From contig JAUNVG010000005.1 in assembly GCA_030537735.1 (NCBI GenBank), positions 67,555 to 131,554 of the forward strand: DNA of 64,000 nt, in the 5' to 3' direction. The translations under genes were made by a program, and so were the position numbers. This stretch comes from Actinomycetaceae bacterium. Its GTDB lineage: Bacteria; Actinomycetota; Actinomycetes; Actinomycetales; Actinomycetaceae. The notes beneath the pieces were generated by a model, which had not been told where the DNA came from, made no database searches, and saw nothing but the letters and a program-made list of their open reading frames with translations. Shown in pieces: positions 18,129-26,010 of the stretch (position 1 is the stretch's first letter; every line of letters starts with the position of its first letter).

Positions 18129-18764
18129 ATGTTTGTTGCTGGCCACCTTCCCGCAGTTGCCACGCCAGTTTCGGGTGAGCATCGCTGCGAGCTTGGCATA
18201 ACTGTAGACGCCCGCCCCCTGGCGCTCAATATTGGCGACCAACAGCCGACCTGGGTGGCAGCCAATACCTGGAGAGCACAATACAGCCTTGGTTGGCACC
18301 TGCGCGCCGCCCGCAAAGCCCTAGTGCGCATTTGGGAGCCCGACCCGTGCGACCCTTCCACCTGGGCGGTGGATCCTGAACAGATTTACCTATCGATCCT
18401 GGCCGCCTTGGAACGCAGTGGCGCCAGTTTCATTGACCGCGTTGAGATCCCCGCAGTTAGCGCCCAAGAACTAATCAGTAAAGACAACATTGCGGTGCTA
18501 AACCAACTTCACCAAGACGGCCTGATTGGATCTTGGTCGGTGCGGGTACGAACCGTGAAACAGTACCTACGGTCCCTTAACTTCTTGGGTATCAAGCATG
18601 TTAGCGTTGACGCGGGAGTGCTTCAAAGCGCGGATACGACAGCCTTGCTGGCGGCCGCGGACCGCGCTCGCGTACGTCTTACCTTGAATCTACCTAGCCG
18701 CTTTAGGCACGAAGATGAAGCTGTGATCATGAAGCATCAGGCAGTGGAAGTGGTATTCAAATAA
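18129..18764 (+). CDS. Unknown protein, weakly resembling part of an aldo/keto reductase barrel
   Basis: 211 residues, soluble, no signal peptide. The stretch from about residue 90 (SILAALERSGASFIDRVEI) through NQLHQDGLIGSWSVRV follows the pattern seen in the aldo/keto reductase barrel (subunit helix, IH strand, then GKIRxIGVS). The catalytic Asp/Tyr/Lys/His set is not visible, so if related it has lost activity or is only a fragment. A good ribosome site (AAGGAG) supports the start. A strong terminator about 85 bases downstream suggests a single-gene unit. Confidence 0.6.
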   Translation: MFVAGHLPAVATPVSGEHRCELGITVDARPLALNIGDQQPTWVAANTWRAQYSLGWHLRAARKALVRIWEPDPCDPSTWAVDPEQIYLSILAALERSGASFIDRVEIPAVSAQELISKDNIAVLNQLHQDGLIGSWSVRVRTVKQYLRSLNFLGIKHVSVDAGVLQSADTTALLAAADRARVRLTLNLPSRFRHEDEAVIMKHQAVEVVFK

Positions 18765-18847
18765 GCGCTCCCTTGTGGTTCATTCAAAGCGCGAGTAGAA
18801 ATGAAGTGTTGTAGTTTTCCTTTCGGCCTTAACTACGGCAGCAAGAC

Positions 18848-18886
18848 ACTGTGGAGGGGGGATCGAGTAGATCCCCCCTCCACAGT
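18848..18886 (+). terminator. Perfect 17-bp hairpin terminator
   Basis: ACTGTGGAGGGGGGATC and its exact complement flank a 5-base loop, followed by TTGTAGTT. It lies between the gene ending at 18764 and the convergent Yip1-like gene and could serve both. Confidence 0.8.
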
Positions 18887-19017
18887 TTGTAGTTGAGCTT
18901 CACGCAAGTGCGCGGGCTTTACCTTGGCTTCTTCCTATTTCCACCCAAGCACTACCTCCAGCAGCGCACGTAACGCTACTAGGGGCGTGCAACAGTTGAT
19001 TGTGCTGGCGGTGGATC

Positions 19018-20176
19018 CTAGAAGATGTCAGGGATGAGGTATTCGGCCGAAGGCACAATCATGGTTGCAATGAGCACCCCTGCGATAATCGCCCACAACG
19101 CAGAGAAAGTTGCGTGAATCATTACGGGAGAGCGCTGGAAACGGGCGGCGCGATTAATTCCGATGTAGATTACCATCTCATTGACGAACTGTAGCCACCC
19201 TAAGACTAGCCAGGCCACAACCAACACTACGACGACTAGGCCAGCAGAGGGGATCAAAGTAAGTAGCCAGGTGATGCCTAAAGCGAAGACCATGGGAGCG
19301 CAAGCGGCGGTCACGATTTGGAAAGACCGCATCAAGGGTTGCTTGGCGCCGTGGACCATGAAGGTGAAATGTATGAACAGCGCGCGTAAAGCCACCAACA
19401 CGATGGTCACGAAGAACGCGGTGAACAGCAGTGAAAACCACGCCCCCCAAGGGAGAGAGTAGCCGGACTTGTAGGCGCCGCCGGTTAAAGATTCACCGAA
19501 GCTAACGACACCGCCAACGGTACGCGAGCCCAAAGTAGCCAGCAAGAGCCCGGACAAAAGCGGTGCAATCAAGGCCATTAGATACACATACCAGCGGGAG
19601 TTTTCCGCCACTTTCAAGGTCTCAACCGGGCGGGAACGGAAGATGGCGCTAACTGCCTGCCACAGCGCGAGGGCTTCACTCTTGATATCAAACGCCGGCA
19701 TCACAATGGTGGTCTTGGCGGCGGCGGGCTGCCCTGCGGGTACGGGGTATCCCGGTGCTTGGCCGGGGACTAGAGCTTGACCAGCGGGTTGCGTGGGCGC
19801 AGGCTGACCGGGGTAGGGCACTGCAGGCGTCGGAGGCTGCGGCGGGTAGTTGGGGGACTGAGGCTGAGAATAGTTCGGGTAACCAGAAGCTGCCGGCTGG
19901 GAATAAGCCGGTCCAGGCTGCCCGTAGGACGCTGGCGCACCAGTGGTGTGGGGAGCCGGCGGAGGCGTGGGCATACCAGCCGATGGTGCCGATGGCGGTA
20001 CCGGCGGAACAGGAGGTACCGGAGCGCTCGCGGAAGGAGCGGACGGGGGTACCGGAGCGCTCGCGGAGAGGCGGAGCGTTCGGCGGGAGAGGCGGAATCG
20101 GGCCACCTTGGGCAGCAGGCGCCGCAGGTTCGTTTTCAGGCGGCATGGGTACTACGGGATTTTGGTTATCAGACAT
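19018..20176 (-). CDS. Pro-rich membrane protein with Yip1-like C-terminal region, apparent frameshift
   Basis: The natural start is the ATG of MSDNQNPVVPMPPENEP, with AGAGG 9 bases upstream. That frame runs about 36 residues and then loses its Pro-rich character near 20068; the Pro-rich linker (SASAPVPPSAPSA...) and the membrane part continue in another frame from there to 19018. One base too many in CCTCTCCGCGAG would explain it. The intact part has a Tyr/Pro/Gln-rich linker, then five hydrophobic segments over the last about 200 residues (VYLMALIAPLLSGLLLATL, FTAFFVTIVLVALRALFI and others), like Yip1-domain proteins. A GTG at 20106 could allow a shorter product but has no ribosome site. 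Function unknown. Confidence 0.65.
20015..20067 (-). repeat. Two 20-bp direct repeats, 33 bases apart, beside the frameshift
   Basis: GGTACCGGAGCGCTCGCGGA occurs exactly at 20015-20034 and 20048-20067. The 33-base period is in frame and encodes part of the Pro/Ala/Ser linker (SAPVPP, SAPSA). The apparent frameshift lies within 10 bases of the second copy. Confidence 0.8.
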
Positions 20177-20295
20177 AGTTCGGTACCTCTAGGATTGATG
20201 GAAAAACGCAAAAGCGCATACGTTCAGGGTATCACTTAGCTGTTGAATAGAATCTTTGGGTAAACCAGGTATCGAAACGACGCGCCAGGTCACTT

Positions 20296-21108
20296 TCACT
20301 CCACCGGCGGACCGTCAAGACGCCCCCACTGCGACCAGGAACCGTCGTAAACACTGACGTCTTTGCGTCCGCAAACTTCTAAAGCCAGTGCCAAGACGCA
20401 GGCAGTGACACCCGAACCGCAGGTGGTAACGATGGGGCGGTGGTCGGTTAACTCCCCTAAAAGGGAACGAAGTTTTTCTACGGGAAGCAGACCGGCCTCG
20501 TCCTGCACCTCGGTATACGGAAGGCAGGCGGACCCGGGAATGTGGCCGCCACGCAAACCGGGACGAGGCTCGGGCTCAGTACCGGCGAAACGACCCCGCG
20601 AACGCGCATCCAAAAAAGTGCGGTCACCGTCCTCGACGTGGGTGAGCACCTGGGGCTCATCCAGCAGCAGTTCAGGGCGAAGACGCACTTCCACGTTCCC
20701 AGTGGGGCGGGCAGCGGTGGGCGTGGTGGTAACTAAGCCGCCGGCTTCCTGCCACGCTTTCAACCCGCCATCGAGGACGGAAACAGCGTCGAAACCAGCC
20801 CACTTCAACAACCACCAGGGGCGGGCCACGGAGAACAGGCCGGCGCGTTCATACACCACCACGTGAGAATCGGAGTTAATTCCCAACCGGCGCAGCTCGG
20901 CTTCGAACTGCTCAGGCTGGGGGCGGGTGTGGACGAAAGCGGAGGAGTGATCCGACCAGGAACCATCGATGTCGGCTACCTGCGCGCCGGGAATGTGGGA
21001 GTCAGTGGGTTGGGCGCCGACGGTGGCGTCGAGGATCACCAGGTTGGGGTGATCAGTCACGGCTAGGAGCTCGGCGGCGGTTACTAGGGGAGTGGGTAAA
21101 AGCGTCAT
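20296..21108 (-). CDS. sseA: Thiosulfate/3-mercaptopyruvate sulfurtransferase (tandem rhodanese)
   Basis: 270 residues, two rhodanese domains. The first is inactive (no Cys in YERAGLFSVARPWW); the second carries the active loop CGSGVTA, the form typical of 3-mercaptopyruvate sulfurtransferase rather than thiosulfate-specific rhodanese. Conserved segments LDATVG, HIPGA, LDARSRGRF and GHIPGSACLPY are present. The ATG before TLLPTPLVTAAELL gives the usual family length; a longer in-frame start at 21180 runs into the terminator of the upstream gene and is rejected. Likely role: sulfur transfer or cyanide/cysteine metabolism. Confidence 0.88.
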   Translation of the reverse strand: MTLLPTPLVTAAELLAVTDHPNLVILDATVGAQPTDSHIPGAQVADIDGSWSDHSSAFVHTRPQPEQFEAELRRLGINSDSHVVVYERAGLFSVARPWWLLKWAGFDAVSVLDGGLKAWQEAGGLVTTTPTAARPTGNVEVRLRPELLLDEPQVLTHVEDGDRTFLDARSRGRFAGTEPEPRPGLRGGHIPGSACLPYTEVQDEAGLLPVEKLRSLLGELTDHRPIVTTCGSGVTACVLALALEVCGRKDVSVYDGSWSQWGRLDGPPVE

Positions 21109-21160
21109 GTACCTATTATCTACCGATTGTCGAACGAGAGACATTCGGAAGGAAAAGATA

Positions 21161-21208
21161 GCTAGGTGGTCAGAATGCATAATCTACGGAGCATCCTGAC
21201 CACCTAGC
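21161..21208 (-). terminator. Long hairpin terminator upstream of sseA
   Basis: GCTAGGTGGTCAG and CTGACCACCTAGC are perfect inverted copies, and ATGC/GCAT extends the stem after a mismatch. It lies just after the stop of the 101-residue membrane protein gene on the minus strand. Confidence 0.75.
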
Positions 21209-21225
21209 ATATCGACTGCAGATTC

Positions 21226-21531
21226 CTAAAGATCGGTGTCGGTAGAACCCCCACGGTCTGTGCGGGAGCGGATACGTGAAGTTAGGGTGGGATGCAGGAT
21301 GAACGCAACGATCACGCAGATCACCGCAACTATAGGACTGGTTAGCGACTGAATCTGCAAAGCCAGGAAAGGCAGCACGCCCTGGGCCGGCTGCCCTAGC
21401 ACTCCCGCTTCCGACTGGTAAATAACGTAGGGCCACAAAACTGATCCCGCCAGCGACAGTACATAGATGGCGACACCGATCAAATACAGTCGCCTTGCGA
21501 GGTAAACAACATCGTCAATCTTGATTAGCAT
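21226..21531 (-). CDS. Small two-to-three-TM membrane protein of unknown function
   Basis: 101 residues. Hydrophobic segments at about 13-37 (LYLIGVAIYVLSLAGSVLW) and 65-85 (SPIVAVICVIVAFILH) flank a short loop; the tail is basic then acidic. Ribosome site AAAGGA 8 bases before the ATG and a terminator after the stop support a real gene. It lies downstream of a truncated gene remnant on the same strand and may have been its operon partner. Not recognised. Confidence 0.7.
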   Translation of the reverse strand: MLIKIDDVVYLARRLYLIGVAIYVLSLAGSVLWPYVIYQSEAGVLGQPAQGVLPFLALQIQSLTSPIVAVICVIVAFILHPTLTSRIRSRTDRGGSTDTDL

Positions 21532-21585
21532 TGATCAGGTCCTTTCCCGAGAGGCAGTAGTTATTAATTGAGTGAGCCTGATTTC

Positions 21586-21735
21586 CTACGCGATCTCTTC
21601 ATCGAGATGAGCTGACAATTCTTTCAGATTAATGTCATCAACAATAAGGAGCCAGTCGGATGCGATTATGTATGACAGGTGATGATCCGAAGAACTCACC
21701 CACGTGTCCACCACTTCTTCCAGTACTTTCTTCGT
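21586..21735 (-). pseudogene. 3' end of an unknown gene cut by an IS3 remnant
   Basis: About 48 residues (KKVLEEVVDTW... to SAHLDEEIA) read like normal coding sequence up to a stop at 21586. Upstream of about 21735 the same frame becomes the antisense of a transposase, so the 5' part of this gene has been lost or displaced by the insertion. Family not recognisable. Confidence 0.5.
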
Positions 21736-21739
21736 CGGT

Positions 21740-22215
21740 GAGGCCCTAAAGAGCACCTGTAGCGTGATTGATGAGTACACGCGTGAACACCTTGCTTTCC
21801 GGGTAGAGCGAAACATTGGGGCTAAAGCCGTAGCGGCGATGCTAGATGAGCTCTCCCTACAACGCGCACGCCCCCAGGTGCTGCGCATGGATAACGGGCC
21901 CGAGTTTTATCTCCCGCGCGATCGCTGAATGGGCTGGAGAACAAGGCACGAGCAGGGGTTTTATCCCACCCGGTGAGCCTTGGAAGAACGGGTATGTGGA
22001 ATCATTTCACAACCGTATGCGCAACCAGCTGCTAGCCGAAGAACTCTTCGATGGTATCGATGACGCGCTGCGCGCAGTGTAAGCGTGATCTTACCGCTAC
22101 AATAACTACCATCCGCACTCGGCCCTAGGCGGCCAAAGCCCAGCCGAGTTCGCACGCGAATACGCGGGAACAAAACAACCACAGACCCTCAAGTCAACTG
22201 GTCCTAACACCTAGA
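21740..22215 (+). mobile_element. Decayed IS3-family transposase remnant (C-terminal rve part)
   Basis: The plus strand encodes the C-terminal half of an IS3-type integrase: STCSVIDEYTREHLAF, VLRMDNGPEF (second catalytic Asp), then GEPWKNGYVESFHNRMR (catalytic Glu) and NNYHPHSALGGQSPAEF. The frame breaks after DNGPEF (a shift near 21915) and has two stops around 22080-22088, so it is dead. The N-terminal half, orfA and the left end are missing. The right end is probably near CCTAGACCACGCC at about 22210. Its left junction interrupts a minus-strand gene. Confidence 0.8.
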
Positions 22216-22295
22216 CCACGCCAAATTGAGTCGCACCGGCTGCCATAGTTTTCCATCTCGCGTCTTTGATGATTTTTGAATCTAGAGGAGCCCCC

Positions 22296-22763
22296 ATGAG
22301 CATTAGCCAGCGTCTAGCCGACCTCGGGATTGAACTACCTTCCGTGGTACCCCCGGTAGCTTCCTACGTTCCCGCCATGAAGACGGGAGATACCGTGCGC
22401 ACCTCCGGGCAGATACCAATGCGCGGTGGCGAACTGGTCGCGACCGGGCAGGTCCCTAGCCGCGCCAGCGTGGAAGACGCCACCGCCGCGGCCCGCCAAT
22501 GCGCGTTGAACGCCCTGGCCGCTGCCGCTGACGTTGCTGGGGGAGTGGACCGCCTAGCCGGAGTCATTAAAGTCACCGGTTTCGTGTCTTCTGACCCTGA
22601 CTTCACCGCGCACCCGGCGGTGATTAACGGGGCATCGGATTTCTTCCACGAGGTTTTCGGCGGGCTACACGTGCGCTCCGCCGTGGGGGTGGCCGCGCTG
22701 CCGCTGGACGCCAGCGTGGAAGTCGAGGTCGAGTTCGCCCTCGCCAATCCGAAATACGCCTAG
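22296..22763 (+). CDS. RidA/YjgF family protein
   Basis: 155 residues. Members hydrolyse reactive enamine/imine intermediates from PLP enzymes. Family features: SYVPAMKTGDTVRTSGQIPM, the central NALAAAADVAGGVDRLAGVIKVTGFVSS pattern, and the end VRSAVGVAALPLDASVEVEVEFAL. The Arg of the RSAVGVAALP motif, needed for activity in RidA proper, is present, although Pro-rich details differ, so it belongs to the longer RidA subgroup. GAGGAG lies 5 bases before the ATG. It stands alone just after the IS remnant. Confidence 0.9.
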   Translation: MSISQRLADLGIELPSVVPPVASYVPAMKTGDTVRTSGQIPMRGGELVATGQVPSRASVEDATAAARQCALNALAAAADVAGGVDRLAGVIKVTGFVSSDPDFTAHPAVINGASDFFHEVFGGLHVRSAVGVAALPLDASVEVEVEFALANPKYA

Positions 22764-22914
22764 GAGGGCGGTAGCGCTTAAGTAGGGGCCCGCGCACCCG
22801 GGGACTTCGGGGGGCGGGATGTTTTCTTGGACAGCTAGGAGTAGCGCCCGCGCAAGCCGCCCCCTACAGGTGGCGGCTGACGACAGGTGAGTGCGGGGGA
22901 GGAAATGCAGCTGC

Positions 22915-23607
22915 CTACAGGTGGGTGCGCAGGATCCGCTCCAAGGGCTCGTAGTGGACAATAATGGCCTGCCGGTAGGCTTCCACGTCCCCGGCGATGG
23001 CGGCATCCAAGATCGCCTGGTGCGCGCGGGCGGTGTCTTCCAAGTGCGGGGAAATCTCCAACCCCAGTTGCGGCACCACCGCCTGGTGTACCAGCCACAG
23101 ACTGTGGATCAGCTGTTTCACCACGGTGTTACTGATGCCCGCCACTAGCCCCAGGTGGAAAACGATGTCTTGTTCTTGGAACGTCTGTCCCTGGCGGGCA
23201 AGGGAAAGCATCTGGTCAACCAGTTCTTGCAGGTGCGGCTGGGTGGTGCCCTTGAGGTTAGCGACCACCTGTTCGGCGCAACCTAAATCCAAGTAGCGAC
23301 GCACCTCCACCACGTCACGCAGCCCGGTGAAGTCACCGCTACCTTGCAACACCGCGCGAAAGGCCAAAGTCTGCACGAGGGGTTCCATGGAAAGAGAACC
23401 AACGAAACTGCCCCGACCGTGTTCGACCGTGACAATGTTGAGAGCTTCCAACTTGCGTAGGGCCTCGCGCACCGAGGAGCGTGAAACACCCAGTAGTTCA
23501 CACAGTTTCGTTTCCGTGGGCAGGCCATCGCCAGGGTGCAGACGCTGATTAATGATTAGTTCCTTAATCGCGTTCATCGTTGATTCAGCGCGCTTAGCGT
23601 TACTCAT
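22915..23607 (-). CDS. nanR: GntR/FadR-subfamily regulator, likely sialic acid catabolism repressor
   Basis: 230 residues: N-terminal winged helix (LHPGDGLPTETKLCELLGVSRSSVREALRKLEAL with the wing GRGSFVG) and a C-terminal FCD all-helical ligand domain. Its ATG overlaps the sialidase stop by 4 bases (ATGA). Two sites matching the FadR-group consensus TNGTNNNACNA lie in the divergent control region between the sialidase and the transporter operon, exactly where such a repressor should bind. The ligand is probably N-acetylneuraminate or a derivative (inference by analogy with E. coli NanR of the same family). Confidence 0.85.
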   Translation of the reverse strand: MSNAKRAESTMNAIKELIINQRLHPGDGLPTETKLCELLGVSRSSVREALRKLEALNIVTVEHGRGSFVGSLSMEPLVQTLAFRAVLQGSGDFTGLRDVVEVRRYLDLGCAEQVVANLKGTTQPHLQELVDQMLSLARQGQTFQEQDIVFHLGLVAGISNTVVKQLIHSLWLVHQAVVPQLGLEISPHLEDTARAHQAILDAAIAGDVEAYRQAIIVHYEPLERILRTHL

Positions 23608-25739
23608 GGCAGGTTCTTCCGATCGAAATGGAACCAGGTGCGCGGCAGTCGCGAAAAGTAAACTCCGGTGGTTTCTCTTTCCCACAATAGCCCTAGGTCT
23701 GCGTTGGGGAGAACTTCCAGGCACAGGTAAACGAAGTGATAGGGATTGAAACAGCGCGAGACCGGCCAAGTTTGCCCGCCGTCTGCGCTGAGGCGAATAG
23801 TTCCACAGCCGCGGTAGGGCAACATACGCGAAGCGTTACCGAAAGCGATCACTTCCTTGCCGTTAGCTTCCCAGTTCACCGCTGACGGCAGGGAAAACAC
23901 TTCCGGCACCCCCAGCAGGTGGGTGACACTACCCCAGGTCTGCCCACCGTCCTCGCTAACTGCCGAGGCCACCAAACCCAGTGGATGCTGGTTACGCATG
24001 AAAACTCGCACCCGCCCGTCTTCCAGCTCCACCGCAGTGGTTTCGGAAACGGAGTGTTCGTCGTTGGCAAGCCCCTGGGGGTCCGGGTTTACGCTCTTTC
24101 CGCGCCGCCAGGTCTGACCCCCGTCGTCGGAATAGAACACTCCCGCGCTGTAGTGCTTGCCGGTGTCGGAAGTGCAGTAGTAAGGCACGATTAGTCGTCC
24201 GCGGTATTTGCCGCGCTGTAGGGCGATGCCACGGCCCGGACACACCCCTAGGAACGTCATCCACTGCGCTTTTAGTTGGTGGTTCAGCATTGTTGGCTGT
24301 GACCAGGTGGCGCCGTCGTCGTCGGAATATAGGTGCAGGATGTAGGAAGTCGGGGCCGCTTGCGGGCCGGGCTCGTTCGACCCCAGGCCGGCTTCACTAT
24401 TGGGCAGACCCACGCCTTGGGGGAAGTAATCAATCAGGGCGTGAACCCGTTGCGAGTCTATGTCTAACACCAGGCAGGGGTCGGTAACCGCGGAACCTTC
24501 CTCCAAGGCGAGGACGGTTTGCATCGGTTCCCAGGTGTAGCCGCCGTCCAACGAGCGGCGAATCACGAAGCGAATGTGGTTGGGAGCGTCATTAGAGTTG
24601 TCGAGGCGCTGGTCGGCTCCGGCGATCACCACCCCGTTGGCGGTGGTGAGGAGGGTGGGAATGCGGTAGCTGGCGGCCCCGGCAACGCCACGGTCAAAAA
24701 GGCAGACGGTGGGGGCGGGAGTGACTTGGGAGAGTGCTTTTAGTTGAGAGTCGTTCAGTGCTTGCGGGTAGATACCGCCGCGCCTGACCTCGCCCATAAG
24801 GCGCACGCCGCGACTGTCCATGCCCAGGTGGAAGGCGTCGATGTCGGTGGAGGCAAAGAAGAACTGTCCGGGCTCGTGGGCGTATTGGAAGCCGTCTACG
24901 TAGATGTCGATGGCGCCGCGGCTGGCGCGGATAGCCAGGTCATGCCAGTTGCCGTCATCCCAGCTGCCGGGGGCGAAAACTGTGTGCCAAGTGTCAGCTA
25001 CCTTGACTCGGTAGGTGATGCCGCAGTGGTCGATGCTGACCTGCATGGTTTGCTCGGCGGGGGCGGCCTGCGGAGTGGGGGTGGTAGTGGTTTCAGCACT
25101 GCCGGCGGGCGAGGCCGGGTGCGGGTGAGCACTGGCGGCAAAAATAGTGCCGAACTGGCGCGGGCCTCGCACCCGGAACTGCAGCCACACGGTGGCGGTG
25201 GACAGGTTGCGGATCCGTTTTAAGTCCGGGGCAGAAAGGTAGGAAGCGGCGAACTGCACCGCGGGGGTGGGGAGCGCAGTTCGGGAAGGCAGAGTGTAGA
25301 TAGTTTCTTCGCCGCCTTGTTGTGCCTGCGAGGTTGAATCCGGCGGAAGCGGACACGGATCTATAGCAGTGGTATAGAACTGCAGGTCGGAAACGGCATC
25401 ACCGGAGGAAAGCAGGGATGTGGGGCAGGCGTTGGTGGCGGAGGAAAACACCTCGTAGCCGTCTAGGAACACGGTGGTTCCCAGGTGGTGAAAACTCAGG
25501 TGCAAGGTGTGCTCACCGCTGCCGCGCAAGTCGGCGGTGTCTTCCATATCTAAATGCAGCCGGGTTTGACCTTCAACGCGGAGCTGCAATGCGCCCCCTT
25601 GCACGTACAACTCCCAGCCGGGGACGTGGAGCAATGATTGGTCAGACGTGAGTGCAAATGTGCACCGGATCGTGCCAGTTAGACAAGGAAGCGGATTTTG
25701 CCTGGAGGTGGGCTGCTCGGGTAACTGCGATTTTTTCAA
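23604..25739 (-). CDS. nanH: Exo-alpha-sialidase with N-terminal LamG-like domains, no export signal seen
   Basis: 711 residues. Two concanavalin/LamG-like domains (about 20-140 and 170-330) precede a sialidase propeller with the YRIPTLL motif and five Asp-boxes (SLDGGYTW, SDDDGATW, SDDGGQTW, SEDGGQTW, SADGGQTW). It releases terminal sialic acid from glycans. I set the start at a TTG preceded by GGAGGT with 5 bases between; the earlier in-frame TTG lies inside the operator. Neither start gives a signal peptide, and there is no LPXTG motif or anchor at the end. So it may act inside the cell on imported sialylated oligosaccharides, or leave by another route. It is followed by nanR. Confidence 0.9.
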   Translation of the reverse strand: MKKSQLPEQPTSRQNPLPCLTGTIRCTFALTSDQSLLHVPGWELYVQGGALQLRVEGQTRLHLDMEDTADLRGSGEHTLHLSFHHLGTTVFLDGYEVFSSATNACPTSLLSSGDAVSDLQFYTTAIDPCPLPPDSTSQAQQGGEETIYTLPSRTALPTPAVQFAASYLSAPDLKRIRNLSTATVWLQFRVRGPRQFGTIFAASAHPHPASPAGSAETTTTPTPQAAPAEQTMQVSIDHCGITYRVKVADTWHTVFAPGSWDDGNWHDLAIRASRGAIDIYVDGFQYAHEPGQFFFASTDIDAFHLGMDSRGVRLMGEVRRGGIYPQALNDSQLKALSQVTPAPTVCLFDRGVAGAASYRIPTLLTTANGVVIAGADQRLDNSNDAPNHIRFVIRRSLDGGYTWEPMQTVLALEEGSAVTDPCLVLDIDSQRVHALIDYFPQGVGLPNSEAGLGSNEPGPQAAPTSYILHLYSDDDGATWSQPTMLNHQLKAQWMTFLGVCPGRGIALQRGKYRGRLIVPYYCTSDTGKHYSAGVFYSDDGGQTWRRGKSVNPDPQGLANDEHSVSETTAVELEDGRVRVFMRNQHPLGLVASAVSEDGGQTWGSVTHLLGVPEVFSLPSAVNWEANGKEVIAFGNASRMLPYRGCGTIRLSADGGQTWPVSRCFNPYHFVYLCLEVLPNADLGLLWERETTGVYFSRLPRTWFHFDRKNLP

Positions 25740-25759
25740 GATCCACCTCCAGCCACGCA

Positions 25760-25774
25760 AGTTGTCTGACAACT
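25760..25774. promoter_or_regulatory. FadR-type operator 1 (sialidase side)
   Basis: AGTTGTCTGACAACT is a perfect 7+7 palindrome around one central base and fits TNGTNNNACNA. It sits 20 bases before the sialidase start, inside its leader or promoter. Confidence 0.75.
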
Positions 25775-25917
25775 ATTAATGTTAGCTGGAAGGGTGTGGC
25801 GTAGGCAATAGTGCGAGCAATTTGGGAAAACGTCCAACCGAACTGCCCCAAGAGGCAAGAATATTAAGTAAAGAGATGGTCTAAAGTTGCAAATTGGGTA
25901 ACGAAACTATAACAACC

Positions 25918-25948
25918 TTGGCGAAAAAGGGCGGATTTGGCGTAGAGT
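25918..25948 (+). promoter_or_regulatory. Possible promoter of the sialic-acid transporter operon
   Basis: TTGGCG, a 19-base spacer and TAGAGT, with operator 2 directly after the -10. The spacer is long, so this is tentative. The rest of 25775-25917 is AT-rich with no further clear element. Confidence 0.35.
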
Positions 25949-25963
25949 AGTTGTCAGACATCC
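25949..25963. promoter_or_regulatory. FadR-type operator 2 (transporter side)
   Basis: AGTTGTCAGACATCC shares the left arm AGTTGTC and GACA of operator 1, with an imperfect right arm. It is followed by a small hairpin (CCCC...GGGG) in the leader, 48 bases before the binding-protein start. Confidence 0.6.
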
Positions 25964-26010
25964 CCTTTCGGGGTGTTTCCTTACGTACTCAACGAAGAGG
26001 AGATAGACGA

